Shown: positions 29,590 through 39,324, numbered from the stretch's first letter. The stretch is 64,000 bases of DNA from Haliovirga abyssi (GCF_030295325.1 NZ_AP027059.1:2352637-2416636); one strand, 5' to 3'. Numbers and translations are program-made. Notes: a model not told the origin generated them from the sequence alone.

Positions 29590-30873
29590 TTAAAACTCTA
29601 CAATTGTATTTTTCCCTAAAATTTTTGCTTTATACATTCTTTGTTCTAATAATATTTTCATTTCTCTTATTGTTTTTACACTGTCAATTGGGATAGCAAT
29701 TACTCCTGCACTAAAAGTTAATTTCACTTTATCATTTTTTACATTAAATTCTATATTAGAAAACTCATCTTTTATATTTTCTAATATCTCTTTTGAAATA
29801 TATTTCCCTCTATTTTCTAATATAATTATAAAGTTATTTCCTCCATACCTTCCTATAAAATCTTTTTTTTCTAACTTACTTTTTATAAACTTAACAGCCT
29901 TAACTAATACAATATCTCCATTTAGACTTCCATAAAGTTCATTTATTTTTTTAAAATTATCTAAATCCAATTGAATTATCGTATAAAGAATCTGCTTTTC
30001 TTTACTATCTGCTAATACTTTTTTTATTTTTTTATCCACATAATTTTTAGATGGTATATCTAGCAAATCATCATATAGACTTTTATTATAATAATTTAAA
30101 TTTGAAATCGCTAATCCTAATACAGTTCCATAATTTCCTAAATTTTCTACATCTCGTTTAGTATAATTTTTAATATTATCCTCTATACTTATTATTCCAA
30201 TAACCTCATCTCCACTTTTTATTGGAACTGATATAAATCTATTTAAAGAATCAATATAATTATTAAATCTTTTATCTCTTGAAGCTATATTACTATAAAT
30301 ATTATTTCCATTTAAAATGTAATTCAAAAGGGAGCTTTCATTTTTTAAATTTTTTTCTAACAATTCCTTATTGATATTATTTTCTGTTGAAATAATCTTT
30401 TGTATAACTTTATCTTTTTTGATTAAAATTATACTACAATTTTTAGATTCAAATTTATCTTTTGTATATTTTACAATCTCATCTAAAAATTTATCAAGAT
30501 TATCTCTTTCATAAGAAATTTCCATTATATTTTTATAAAGTCTAGAAACTAATATCTCTTTTTTTAATTTACTAAATATAAACCCCATAAGTAAAGTATA
30601 TATAGAGAAAAATATTTGGAAAATTCCTATTAATATAACCTCGTGATTAAAACCATATTTTTTTAAATTTTCTAAAAAAAAGTATGTAATTGTAAAATTT
30701 AAAAATAGTGTTGTAAATATGGATAAATCAAATTCAAAATAACTTATTATTGTAATTGGAATTAAAAATAGACTCATCAAATAAACTATTGGAATATTAT
30801 ATATGATTTTGACAAATAACATTATTAAAATCACAACAAAATTTATTATTATTATACTATTTTCCTTTTTCAT
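29590..30873 (-). CDS. Membrane GAF-GGDEF protein with degenerate active site (GGNNF)
   Basis: A 427-residue protein. About four membrane segments fill residues 1-100, followed by a GAF-like sensor (about 125-265; CSIILIKKDKVIQKI, FISVPIKSGDEVIGIISIED) and a GGDEF domain. The GGDEF core reads RYGGNNFIIIL (342-352), so the metal-binding acidic pair of the signature is replaced by Asn-Asn, while the D-x-D-x-FK motif before it (LDLDNFKKINELYG) is intact. It is therefore probably not a diguanylate cyclase; it may bind GTP or another partner as a receptor. It lies 8 bases after hisIE. Confidence 0.85.
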   Translation of the reverse strand: MKKENSIIIINFVVILIMLFVKIIYNIPIVYLMSLFLIPITIISYFEFDLSIFTTLFLNFTITYFFLENLKKYGFNHEVILIGIFQIFFSIYTLLMGFIFSKLKKEILVSRLYKNIMEISYERDNLDKFLDEIVKYTKDKFESKNCSIILIKKDKVIQKIISTENNINKELLEKNLKNESSLLNYILNGNNIYSNIASRDKRFNNYIDSLNRFISVPIKSGDEVIGIISIEDNIKNYTKRDVENLGNYGTVLGLAISNLNYYNKSLYDDLLDIPSKNYVDKKIKKVLADSKEKQILYTIIQLDLDNFKKINELYGSLNGDIVLVKAVKFIKSKLEKKDFIGRYGGNNFIIILENRGKYISKEILENIKDEFSNIEFNVKNDKVKLTFSAGVIAIPIDSVKTIREMKILLEQRMYKAKILGKNTIVEF

Positions 30874-30881
30874 ATCATCAC

Positions 30882-31505
30882 CTATTTTTTCTCTCTTTTT
30901 CTTAACTCCTCCTCAACTTCTGAAGGTTTAATATCAAAATATGCTAACAGTACCAATGAATGGTACACAAGGTCCGACATTTCATAAATTACCTCTGCTT
31001 TATCTTCATTTTTAGCACCTATTATCACTTCTGCTGATTCTTCGCCTACTTTTTTTAATATTTTATCTAATCCTTGTTCAAACAAATAAGTAGTATATGA
31101 TCCTTCTACTGGATTTGATTTTCTATTTATTAATAAACTATATAAAGCGTTTACAACACTCTCTTTTTCTACTTTTTCAAATTCTTTTAATTTTCTATAA
31201 AAACAGCTTCTATTTCCTGTATGACAAGCTACATTTCCTACTTGTTCAACTTTTATCAAAAGTGTATCTCCATCACAATCATAAAACATCTCTTTTACAT
31301 TTTGAATATGTCCTGATGTTTCTCCTTTTACCCATAATTTTTGCCTACTTCTACTAAAATAAGTAGCTTTTCCTGTTTCTAATGTTAATTTTAACGATTC
31401 TTTATTCATATACGCCATCATAAGTACTTCGTTGTCTTTATAATCCTGCACTATTGTAGGTATAAGACCTTTTTCATCAAATTTTAATTCTTCCCAATTT
31501 ATCAT
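30882..31505 (-). CDS. hisIE: Bifunctional phosphoribosyl-AMP cyclohydrolase / phosphoribosyl-ATP pyrophosphatase
   Basis: A 207-residue fusion for steps 2 and 3 of histidine biosynthesis. The N-terminal HisI domain has [17 protein letters not shown], the zinc/magnesium site YDCDGD and [11 protein letters not shown]. The C-terminal HisE domain (from about 115) has the [16 protein letters not shown] helix and [12 protein letters not shown]. It directly follows hisF (45 bases). The length is normal for fused HisIE. Confidence 0.97.
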   Translation of the reverse strand: MINWEELKFDEKGLIPTIVQDYKDNEVLMMAYMNKESLKLTLETGKATYFSRSRQKLWVKGETSGHIQNVKEMFYDCDGDTLLIKVEQVGNVACHTGNRSCFYRKLKEFEKVEKESVVNALYSLLINRKSNPVEGSYTTYLFEQGLDKILKKVGEESAEVIIGAKNEDKAEVIYEMSDLVYHSLVLLAYFDIKPSEVEEELRKREKK

Positions 31506-31550
31506 ATTAAAACCTCCTAAAATTATTTATAATTTAATTTATGATTTAAC

Positions 31551-32306
31551 TTATAATCTAACTTCTATCCCTTTTTCTTTTAAATATTGTTTTGCTTCTT
31601 TTATTGTATATTCTTTAAAATGAAATATTGATGCTGCAAGTGCTGCATCAGCTTTTCCTAATGTAAATCCTTCATATATATGTTCTAAATTTCCCACTCC
31701 ACCTGATGCTATTACTGGTATATTTACACTTTCAGATATCATTTTAGTAAGTTCTAAGTCATATCCATCTTTAGTCCCATCTTTATCCATAGATGTAAGT
31801 AGTATCTCACCTGCGCCTAATTTTTCTACTGTTTTTGCCCATTCTAATACGTTTATTCCTGTTGGTGTTCTGCCACCATGTAAAAATATTTCCCAAAATT
31901 CTCCATTATTTTTAGCATCCATTGCTACAACTATACATTGACTTCCAAAAATTTTTGCTCCTTCTGATATCAAATCAGGAGTATTTACTGCAGCTGTATT
32001 TATAGCTATTTTATCTGCTCCAGCACTTATTATTGCTCTTATATCATCTACTGTTTTTATTCCTCCGCCAACTGTAAATGGAATAAAGACTGCTTCTGCT
32101 ACTTTTTTTACCATCTCTACAACTGTTTTTCTCCTGTCAGATGAAGCTGTTATATCTAAAAATACTAATTCGTCTGCTCCTTCACTATTATATATCTTTG
32201 CTATTTCAACTGGATCCCCTGCATCTTTTAATCCTAAAAAATTTATACCTTTTACAACTCTTCCATCTTTCACATCAAGACACGGAATTATTCTTTTGGC
32301 TAACAT
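31551..32306 (-). CDS. hisF: Imidazole glycerol phosphate synthase cyclase subunit
   Basis: A 251-residue TIM barrel that, with HisH, makes imidazole glycerol phosphate. It begins [20 protein letters not shown] (catalytic Asp11), with [18 protein letters not shown], the second catalytic Asp in [13 protein letters not shown] and [11 protein letters not shown]. The partner gene hisH is not in the window; hisA lies 27 kb away at 58726. Length is standard. Confidence 0.98.
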   Translation of the reverse strand: MLAKRIIPCLDVKDGRVVKGINFLGLKDAGDPVEIAKIYNSEGADELVFLDITASSDRRKTVVEMVKKVAEAVFIPFTVGGGIKTVDDIRAIISAGADKIAINTAAVNTPDLISEGAKIFGSQCIVVAMDAKNNGEFWEIFLHGGRTPTGINVLEWAKTVEKLGAGEILLTSMDKDGTKDGYDLELTKMISESVNIPVIASGGVGNLEHIYEGFTLGKADAALAASIFHFKEYTIKEAKQYLKEKGIEVRL

Positions 32307-32325
32307 TTTTACCCATCTCCTAACT

Positions 32326-33204
32326 TTAAAAATATGTTAATAAATATACTGAAAATATTGAACTTCTTATTAAAACATTTATAACTATACTTTTATTATA
32401 TTTTATATAAATATGTGAAAATGCAATACTCAATCCAAATAGTAGTAAAGAAGCTGGAATTAATCTATATATCATATCTGTCGTTAGCTCTGGAACAAGA
32501 AATACTTTAAGTGTAAATAAAATAGATGTTAAAAAATATGCTAATCTATAATTAATTCCATTTTTTATTAAATCTTCTAATAATAATTTTCTAAAAAAAA
32601 GTTCTTCGCCTACAGAATAAAAAACAGACATAATTACAATGCCAATAATAACCTTTATATTTCCAGTTATATAAATTTTAAATCCAATTAAATTTTGATA
32701 AGCTATATAATTTATAATAAAAAATCCACCTGCCAATATTCCCCTAAATATTTGTTGAGAAAACATCGTTAAGATTTTTAAATTTATATTTTTTAATTTT
32801 TCTAAATTAACAATAATTATTGGAATAATATAGAATAATAAAATTAGTAAATTTACATTCCCATAAGAATTAAAATATTGTAACTCTCTATTATATATAA
32901 ATCCATTAAAAATATTTTCTAATATTAACATCATTAATAAAACAACTAATATACTAAAGCTTATTTGTAATCTTTTTTCTTTTTTGGAATAAAAAGCGTA
33001 TATTAAATAATACCCACCGAAAACAAAAACATCTATAAAACTATTTTTTAAATATATATTATCTTTAAAAAAAAATCTAATTAATCCTTCAATTCCAACT
33101 ATAACAAAAGCAAAAAATAATATCATAAAATTTTCTTTATTAAAAAAGCTTTTTAAATAAAGTAATTTATTATTTTTTTTTAATATTAAACTTTCTATAT
33201 TCAT
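32326..33204 (-). CDS. CPBP-family (CAAX protease-like) membrane protein, partly degenerate
   Basis: A 292-residue protein with about eight membrane segments. The first CPBP motif EExxxR is present as GEELFFRK (Glu200, Glu201, Arg205). The usual second motif FxxxH is replaced by FTLK in [12 protein letters not shown], and the third motif lacks the normal His (NVLIRSS). The family covers membrane-embedded proteases and their non-catalytic relatives; the missing His makes activity doubtful. It lies 19 bases upstream of hisF, with no obvious functional link. Confidence 0.7.
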   Translation of the reverse strand: MNIESLILKKNNKLLYLKSFFNKENFMILFFAFVIVGIEGLIRFFFKDNIYLKNSFIDVFVFGGYYLIYAFYSKKEKRLQISFSILVVLLMMLILENIFNGFIYNRELQYFNSYGNVNLLILLFYIIPIIIVNLEKLKNINLKILTMFSQQIFRGILAGGFFIINYIAYQNLIGFKIYITGNIKVIIGIVIMSVFYSVGEELFFRKLLLEDLIKNGINYRLAYFLTSILFTLKVFLVPELTTDMIYRLIPASLLLFGLSIAFSHIYIKYNKSIVINVLIRSSIFSVYLLTYF

Positions 33205-33290
33205 AATAAAAGCTCCTTTTTTTTAACAGCTTAAAAACTCTTCATCTATTTTATAATAAAATTTTAGAACAATATTTTTTAAACATTCTT

Positions 33291-33316
33291 TAGGAATGGC
33301 TTAAAAATAACATTCC
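33291..33316. repeat. GGAATGGCTTAAAAA repeat, copy 1
   Basis: TAGGAATGGCTTAAAAATAA followed by CATTCC, so the copy can also fold on itself. Related copies lie at 39375-39395 and, reversed, at 62681-62698. Confidence 0.5.
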
Positions 33317-33365
33317 TATTTTGTTTTAAAATACGCAGTGATTCAAGCGTTTTTATAACAAAATT

Positions 33366-34364
33366 TTAAACATTCTTTAATACTTTTTTATAAATACTTT
33401 TTAATTTTTCTCCTATTATTTTTAAATCTCTTTCTTCTGCTGTTTTTCTTCCATTTTCAACTATATTTTTTATCTTATCTTCATCTATCTCACTTATTAT
33501 TTTTATAAATTCATCTATATTTTTACCTTTAAAAGCATTTTTATTATTATTTAACCATTTTTCATATACAGGAATATCTCTTACAATTACAGGTGTTTTC
33601 ATTGATAATGCTTCTAATACTACGATTCCTTCATTTTCTTCATATGTAGGAAAAAAGAAAGCTTTTGCTTCTGAATAAGCACCTAAAATTATTTCATTTG
33701 AAACATATCCTGGAAACTTCACATTTTCAGGTGGATTTTTCATTAATTTCTGTACATCTCTTGGTAAAAGTGATGCCATTTTAGCTCCAAACCATATAAA
33801 TTGATAATCTGGTAATTTTTTTGCCACTTCACAAAAATCAAATATCCCTTTTCTTCTAAATGGCAACCCTACACATATAATAAGCGGTTTATTTAATGGA
33901 TATTCTTCTTTAAACTTATCTGCTAATTCTCTATTTTTTATAAATTTGTTTGTATCCACTCCATTTGATACTACATCTATATTTTTATCTATACCATAAC
34001 TTTTTATTAAATTTTTTGTATATTCACTTGGAGATATTAAAGAATCTGCTTGTGAATATAATTTTATTAATCTTTTTTTTATAAAAGGTGATATCATATT
34101 ACTTAATACAAAGCTATTTCTAAAATCTTCAAATGTTGTATGGGTATGATATATCACAGGAATTCCACTTTTTTTAGACTTCTTTAATATTTTATCTGAG
34201 CCTGGACCTATTGTATTTATATGAACTACATCATATTTTTCATTTTCATCTGTTGTAAATTCAACACCTGCTTGTGTTAATGCTTCTTTTTGATGAGTTA
34301 ACGCTCTTCCAACGCCTGATTTATTAAATAAACTTTTACCTTCTGAATATAATAATACTTTCAC
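33366..34364 (-). CDS. Glycosyltransferase family 4 (GT-B), possibly a lipid glucosyltransferase
   Basis: A 332-residue cytoplasmic or membrane-associated GT-B enzyme. Seen are the N-terminal acceptor domain with SGVGRALTHQKEAL, HTHTTFEDF, DSLISPSEYTKNLI and the donor-binding EENEGIVVLEAL (E-x7-E type motif). The overall pattern resembles the GT4 enzymes that add glucose to diacylglycerol or monoglucosyl lipid, but the acceptor cannot be fixed from sequence. It is apparently a single gene, flanked by repeat-bearing spacers. Confidence 0.85.
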   Translation of the reverse strand: MKVLLYSEGKSLFNKSGVGRALTHQKEALTQAGVEFTTDENEKYDVVHINTIGPGSDKILKKSKKSGIPVIYHTHTTFEDFRNSFVLSNMISPFIKKRLIKLYSQADSLISPSEYTKNLIKSYGIDKNIDVVSNGVDTNKFIKNRELADKFKEEYPLNKPLIICVGLPFRRKGIFDFCEVAKKLPDYQFIWFGAKMASLLPRDVQKLMKNPPENVKFPGYVSNEIILGAYSEAKAFFFPTYEENEGIVVLEALSMKTPVIVRDIPVYEKWLNNNKNAFKGKNIDEFIKIISEIDEDKIKNIVENGRKTAEERDLKIIGEKLKSIYKKVLKNV

Positions 34365-34456
34365 TTTTCCTCCTAAGTTATATATTTGTTCATTTTATTA
34401 TACTCTTTATAATGGTTTTTTTCAAGATTTAATTCTTGTCTTTGATGATATACAAC

Positions 34457-34511
34457 AAAATAGAACTATAAAAATCAATAATGGTATGATTGATTTTTAT
34501 AGTTCTATTTT
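34457..34511. other. 23-bp perfect inverted repeat (long hairpin)
   Basis: AAAATAGAACTATAAAAATC(AAT) at 34457-34479 and its exact reverse complement at 34489-34511, with a 9-base loop. It directly follows the stop of the jetD relic on the minus strand. It could be a terminator, though the tail is poor in T on that strand, or the remains of a mobile element. The whole 34365-34893 spacer holds this hairpin, the relic, a palindromic element and one tiny frame. Confidence 0.7.
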
Positions 34512-34614
34512 ATAATTTTTTTATATAATTCTCTTTATTATATTGAACTTTAAAATAATTAAAAATTTCTATAAATACAACTGGATTATCTAGTATAAAA
34601 TCTGATTTGAATAG
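34510..34614 (-). pseudogene. Relic of a second jetD-like gene with internal deletion
   Basis: A frame between two stops translates with FILDNPVVFIEIFNYFKVQ then YN, matching residues 291-313 of the intact JetD-like protein at 42282 (LIIVENPAVFIEIFNYFKVE). It then jumps directly to KENYIKKL and a stop, which matches JetD residues 375-382 (RENYIKNL). About 62 codons between are missing. DNA similarity to 42658-42720 is also evident. No start or other parts remain, so this is a decayed fragment. Confidence 0.8.
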
Positions 34615-34656
34615 TTAATTTTTGTTAAAATTATTGAAATTAGCATTAGATTATTA

Positions 34657-34762
34657 AACTCCCAAATGGTAGTTTTCTAAAAACCACTACATATAGTTTC
34701 ATAAAACCTTTTGAACACTACATGTAGCGGTATGAAGAAAACTAAATACTTTTTTGTGGGTC
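34657..34762. mobile_element. MITE-like imperfect palindrome
   Basis: The ends are ACTCCCAAATGGTAGTTTTCT (left) and, read on the other strand, GACCCACAAAAAAGTATTTAG (right), followed inward by ACCACTACATATAGT and ACCGCTACATGTAGT. The 106-base unit is thus an imperfect dyad with no coding capacity. One similar end occurs alone at 55599-55628. This suggests a non-autonomous element; no target duplication is visible by eye. Confidence 0.55.
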
Positions 34763-34831
34763 AATCGTTATATAATATATAATGAATAGACTTATTAATT
34801 TGTGATGAATAGGGCTATCTTCTAAATCCAT
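34742..34831 (-). CDS. Tiny frame after the RND gene, possibly truncated by the palindromic element
   Basis: 29 codons beginning MDLEDSPIHHKLISLF, with a strong GAGGGGGAAGTT site before the ATG. The last codons run into the right end of the MITE-like palindrome, so this may be the start of a gene cut by the insertion. No family is recognised. Confidence 0.25.
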   Translation of the reverse strand: MDLEDSPIHHKLISLFIIYYITIDPQKSI

Positions 34832-34893
34832 AACTTCCCCCTCAAATTTTGATACTCTAAATTCGAACTGTTACTTTCCTTAATAGCTTATCC

Positions 34894-37302
34894 TTATTTA
34901 TCAAAAGCTTTGAATTTTTTTATCATAAAAGGTGTTAAAAAATAATCTGTAAACAAAGCAAAACTTAGACCACATATCACAGTAATTCCCAAATTGACAT
35001 ACATTTTCACAGGTGAAGAAATAAACATACCATATGTAAATATCAAAATCACTGTTGTAAGAGTAATTGCTTTTCCTATATCAAGAAATGTATTTTTTAT
35101 CGCTATATCATACTCCCCTGTTTTTTCATAGTTAAATTTCATCTGATTAATAAAATGAATCGTATCATCAACTGAAATACCAATAATCATAGGCATAATC
35201 GTAACAGTCATAAAATCAAGAGGAAAATCAAAGTAACCCATAACTCCACCGATAACAACCAGTGGCAATACATTTGGAATCATCCCGATTAATCCAACTT
35301 TTATGCTGCCAAAAACTATCATTAACAGTACAGCTATAACTCCAATTGCAACAAATAATGATATTAATTGTCCTTTCACTAGGTATTGTGACATTTTTGC
35401 AAACTGAGTAGCTCCTCCTGTAAATTCCGGTTTCATATCTGGAAAATATTCTCTTACTTTTTTTGTTATTAAGTCATACTCATTCATAAATTCTTTTGAC
35501 TTAAAATCTGACATTTCAACTTGAATTCTAAAATATGAAGATTTATCATCACTTTTTTCAAGAGTTTTCACTCCTTTTTCAAAAATATCGAAACCTAAAT
35601 CATCTACTTCTTCAGCGTAATTTATCCAACTTCTTGCTTCATCTCCACCTGAAGTATCATACAGAAACATTAGCTGAGAAATTGTTTCTTTACTATCTGG
35701 TATTTTGTAATATTCTTTGTTACCATCATTTACTACCTGGTTTAACTCCTTTAAAATGTCAATAAAAGATGTAGTTCGTTTTGTCAAAGGCTGCTTGTTT
35801 ATATACTTAATAATTTTTTCCATATTTTTCATATTTTTAGGATTTTTTAAACTGTCAAAATCTTTAAATGGTAAAGTTATATCATATGAATATATTGTCC
35901 CAATCTTTGAGTTTCCTGTTTCATATGCCTCTTTTACATACGGAACTTTTAGCCCCATTGTTTTCATCATATCAACATCTACATTTAGCTTTGTAATACC
36001 AAATCCAATTATTCCAAGAAAAATTGTCATAACAAAAAGTATTTTTGTAATATTTTTTTGTCCCCATTCACCAACATTCATAAAAAAAATATCTAATTTA
36101 CTAAATTCCTTGATATTTTTATTTTTCTTCACTTTTCCAAAACTTAAAAATATCGGCAATAATATAAGTGTATAAATATATACTGTTGAAATTACAGCTC
36201 CGCATGTATAGCCGATCCATCTGATTGTCATTACATTTGTAAAAATCATTGAAAGAAATGCAACTATTGTTGTTAGCGCTGTAAATAATAATGGCCAGCC
36301 TGTATGTTCTATTGCATAAATTGCAGCTTTTTTTCTATCTCTTGTTATTGCCAATCCTCTTTTAAATGTATTAAATATATGAATAGAGTACCCAACGGAA
36401 ACACCTATTCCTAAATACAGCGGTAGTGTAACAGACATCATCTGTATTTTTATTCCAAGAAGTCCCATAAATCCAAACGGAATTAAAATACTTAGTATCA
36501 TTGTAGCTGACGGGATTATAACTCCACGAAATGACCTTAAGGTTATCATCAGAAGAATTATTGAGGCTATAAGTGCAAGTATTATTCTCTGACCCATCTC
36601 CTTTCCTAAAAACTCTGTCTCTTCAAGTTCGAGAATAGGCGCTCCTGTTGCTCTGATTTTTATTCCTTTTTTATTAAACTCTGGCATTTTTAGAATATTT
36701 TTTATTTCTTTAGCTACCATCGCTGATGGTGGATTCCTTATATCAAAATCATCTGGAAATGGTTTTAATTTTAGTATTAACCATGTTTGTTTTGAATCAT
36801 CAGATACAATTTTATTAACAAGATTTTTCTTGCTAAGTACTTTTTTCCTAATCATTTCCAATTTCTCACTCTTTTTAGGAATAACGCTTGGCACGATATC
36901 AATTATTTCCATCTTGTCATTTGAGCCTTGAATATACTCAAATTCTGTAAGTGATATAACCGGATTCTGCGAAGAAACATAAGGTACTTTTTCTACTAGA
37001 ACATCCCCTAAATTTCGTATTACTTTTAACGTTTCATAATTAAATACATCTTTTGATTCAATTAAAAAAGCAACATATTCATTATTTCCAAACCTTTCTT
37101 CAAACTTTTCCTTTTGCTGTAAAAAAGGGTCTTTTTTATCAAACCAGCTGTCTGGAGAAACATCCATTGACATTTTGCCTAGACCGAAAAAAGCTATCAT
37201 CGTGAGTAAAGTTATTATTCCCAGAAAAATGAATCTTTTTTTTATTAGTTTTTCTCCAAACTTTTTAAACCCTTTATTTATCTTTGATATATTTATTCCC
37301 AT
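34894..37302 (-). CDS. RND-superfamily (MMPL-type) exporter
   Basis: An 802-residue protein with the two-fold RND layout: one N-terminal helix, a large periplasmic domain, five to six helices, then the same again. MMPL/HAE2-type features include RFGNNEYVAFLIES, LGIGVSVGYSIHIFNTF and the second-half counterpart IIGISVDDTIHFINQM with the acidic pair in the membrane that carries proton flow. It probably moves a lipid or hydrophobic compound. It is the third gene of an operon with a beta-barrel protein and a LolA-like protein (gaps 10 and 11 bases), an arrangement known for COG1033 exporters. Confidence 0.9.
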   Translation of the reverse strand: MGINISKINKGFKKFGEKLIKKRFIFLGIITLLTMIAFFGLGKMSMDVSPDSWFDKKDPFLQQKEKFEERFGNNEYVAFLIESKDVFNYETLKVIRNLGDVLVEKVPYVSSQNPVISLTEFEYIQGSNDKMEIIDIVPSVIPKKSEKLEMIRKKVLSKKNLVNKIVSDDSKQTWLILKLKPFPDDFDIRNPPSAMVAKEIKNILKMPEFNKKGIKIRATGAPILELEETEFLGKEMGQRIILALIASIILLMITLRSFRGVIIPSATMILSILIPFGFMGLLGIKIQMMSVTLPLYLGIGVSVGYSIHIFNTFKRGLAITRDRKKAAIYAIEHTGWPLLFTALTTIVAFLSMIFTNVMTIRWIGYTCGAVISTVYIYTLILLPIFLSFGKVKKNKNIKEFSKLDIFFMNVGEWGQKNITKILFVMTIFLGIIGFGITKLNVDVDMMKTMGLKVPYVKEAYETGNSKIGTIYSYDITLPFKDFDSLKNPKNMKNMEKIIKYINKQPLTKRTTSFIDILKELNQVVNDGNKEYYKIPDSKETISQLMFLYDTSGGDEARSWINYAEEVDDLGFDIFEKGVKTLEKSDDKSSYFRIQVEMSDFKSKEFMNEYDLITKKVREYFPDMKPEFTGGATQFAKMSQYLVKGQLISLFVAIGVIAVLLMIVFGSIKVGLIGMIPNVLPLVVIGGVMGYFDFPLDFMTVTIMPMIIGISVDDTIHFINQMKFNYEKTGEYDIAIKNTFLDIGKAITLTTVILIFTYGMFISSPVKMYVNLGITVICGLSFALFTDYFLTPFMIKKFKAFDK

Positions 37303-37312
37303 TTTTTCCCCC

Positions 37313-38491
37313 TTAAAAATTATAAGTTGTTTTTAAAGACAACTTTGTATTTTCTTGTTTTATTGAAATCCCTGTTTCAAAGTTAATATTATCATTTATT
37401 GAATATTTTACCATCGGTGTTATCTCCCATACTTCAGATGATAGATTAATATAACCTGACATAGACATTGTCAGCAGGTCATTAAATATTGTTTTGGAAA
37501 AAGATGATATTAAAAAAGGTTCCTCTTTTTTTCTTGAAATAGAGTCGTTATAATTAAATATTCTATCCCCTCCAAATGCCAAACTACCTCCAAGGCTATT
37601 CCCAAAATTAAATTCACATACAAGAGCATAACCTATATAATCTTTTTCAATTGCTCCATTACTACCATTTAAACCTACTTTTTCAAAACTTTTTTCAAAA
37701 AAATACCCAGTTTCTCCTCTAAGCACCATACTGCCAATTTTTTTTGAAAAATCCATTCCTAGCATTTTCTCTTTACCAAAAGTTACTTTCTTATTAATTT
37801 TATCATAAATAGGGAAATCATTTATCCCTTTAAATGCCATCAAGCTGATTTCAGTTGTACCAAGGTATTTTTTATATTTCACACCTACTTCTATGTTTTT
37901 TAAATTCACTGAAGGAGTTATGACATTGTATTTCTGATTATCAATTTCTAAATTACTCACTGGTGAAACAGGAATTATAATAAAATTCAATTCAGAACTA
38001 TTTTTTAATATATCTACTTTTATTGCATTAACTGGAACTTTTAAATCATTGTATTCGAAACTATATCCAGAAACAAGATTTACAGGATTTATTATATCAA
38101 CAATCTGTGCACCATCTACAACTCCCCATTCTATTATTTGCCTACCTATTCTTATTGAAAAAACATCATTAACATAATCGTAATACAGTTCTTTAAGATC
38201 AAGTGAAGGATTTTTCCTATTATCAAACAAAGTTTCCAATGAGATAAAAAGGTCCTTTTTTTTCAATTCCGAATAAAGCTTTAATTCTGAAAGATTTATT
38301 TTTCCAGATTTTTCTATTTCAACAATATTTGTATTTCTTAGCGAACCACTTATTTCCCAATTTGATTTTTCTTCATTATATCCTGACTGCGAACTATTAA
38401 TATCCAAACCTATAAAATCAAAGTTTTCCTCTCCAAAAGATATTAATGCAAAACTAAAAAACAAAATTGCTACTATTAATTTTTTTTTCAA
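37313..38491 (-). CDS. Outer-membrane beta-barrel protein of the RND operon
   Basis: A 392-residue protein with a clear signal peptide (MKKKLIVAILFFSFALISFG) and then repeated amphipathic strands, for example LSELKLYSELKKKDLFISLET, a DFVFSIRIGRQIIEWG-like porin motif and an aromatic last strand ending in Phe (TTYNF). DUF1302-type barrels encoded next to RND exporters look like this. It is probably the outer-membrane partner or a porin linked to the exporter. Co-transcribed with the genes on both sides. Confidence 0.75.
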   Translation of the reverse strand: MKKKLIVAILFFSFALISFGEENFDFIGLDINSSQSGYNEEKSNWEISGSLRNTNIVEIEKSGKINLSELKLYSELKKKDLFISLETLFDNRKNPSLDLKELYYDYVNDVFSIRIGRQIIEWGVVDGAQIVDIINPVNLVSGYSFEYNDLKVPVNAIKVDILKNSSELNFIIIPVSPVSNLEIDNQKYNVITPSVNLKNIEVGVKYKKYLGTTEISLMAFKGINDFPIYDKINKKVTFGKEKMLGMDFSKKIGSMVLRGETGYFFEKSFEKVGLNGSNGAIEKDYIGYALVCEFNFGNSLGGSLAFGGDRIFNYNDSISRKKEEPFLISSFSKTIFNDLLTMSMSGYINLSSEVWEITPMVKYSINDNINFETGISIKQENTKLSLKTTYNF

Positions 38492-38502
38492 TTTTTCCTC
38501 CT

Positions 38503-39324
38503 TTATTTTCTATAAAAAGTTGAAGGTAAAAAGAGCTTTTTATCCATTTGTTTAGGATAATTTATCTCTAAAAGAAATATATAAGTAGAATGTCCTGTCT
38601 GGACATTTTTCATGGCCATATCCTTTATATACCAGTATTTTCCACTTTTATTTATACTGCTTCCACCTTCTTTTGATCTCAAGTTCTTTGTAGTCAACAC
38701 TTTAAATAGTTTATTATCCCTATCATAATATTCTACTTTTGCTATTACCATATTATCTTTTCTAATCCAAAAAATTCTTTTACTATAAATTTCATATTTA
38801 TTCAATTGTTTTGGAATAGATTCTATTATGTAACATTCCTTACCATCTATAATACTCTCTTTGGAATTAACAAAATTAAAATTATCCTTCTGTAACTCTA
38901 ATTCCCCCAGGTCATCCAGTGTAAAATCTGAACCCATAAAGCTAGCATTCTTGTCATTTCTTGAAGAGGATATCTGTCTTGGAGCCCCTTTTTTTATTCC
39001 CGGCAAAGATAACCATGTAATATCCTCCTTATTATTAACATCATAATCCCACATTAACATAGAAGTTCCTTTTACTTCAGCAGGAGCTATGAATTTAAAA
39101 CAGCTTTCACTTTTATTTTCCCCATCTATTTTTTTAGAATAGCCAATAAATTCTCTCACTCTTTTTCTATTTTTCTTATCAACTAAAATCATTTTTTGCC
39201 TCGAATATTGGAATTCTGCTGCTTCTTTTCCTTTGGCTTTTTCCATAACTTCATAAGCTGACATTCCAAAAACAGTAGTTCCTAATATTCCCAACAAAGT
39301 TAAATAAAATAATACTTTCCTCAT
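38503..39324 (-). CDS. LolA-like periplasmic outer-membrane lipoprotein-sorting protein
   Basis: A 273-residue exported protein with signal peptide ending VFGMSA. The mature part reads as the COG2834 family: KMILVDKKNRKRVREFIGYSKK, GTSMLMWDYD, WLSLPGIKKGAPRQISSS, FMGSDFTLDDLG and RIFWIRKDNMVIAKVEYYD. Such proteins carry lipids or lipoproteins through the periplasm and are typical partners of COG1033 RND exporters. First gene of the operon; TTAGGAGGG precedes the ATG. No regulator gene is adjacent. Confidence 0.85.
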   Translation of the reverse strand: MRKVLFYLTLLGILGTTVFGMSAYEVMEKAKGKEAAEFQYSRQKMILVDKKNRKRVREFIGYSKKIDGENKSESCFKFIAPAEVKGTSMLMWDYDVNNKEDITWLSLPGIKKGAPRQISSSRNDKNASFMGSDFTLDDLGELELQKDNFNFVNSKESIIDGKECYIIESIPKQLNKYEIYSKRIFWIRKDNMVIAKVEYYDRDNKLFKVLTTKNLRSKEGGSSINKSGKYWYIKDMAMKNVQTGHSTYIFLLEINYPKQMDKKLFLPSTFYRK

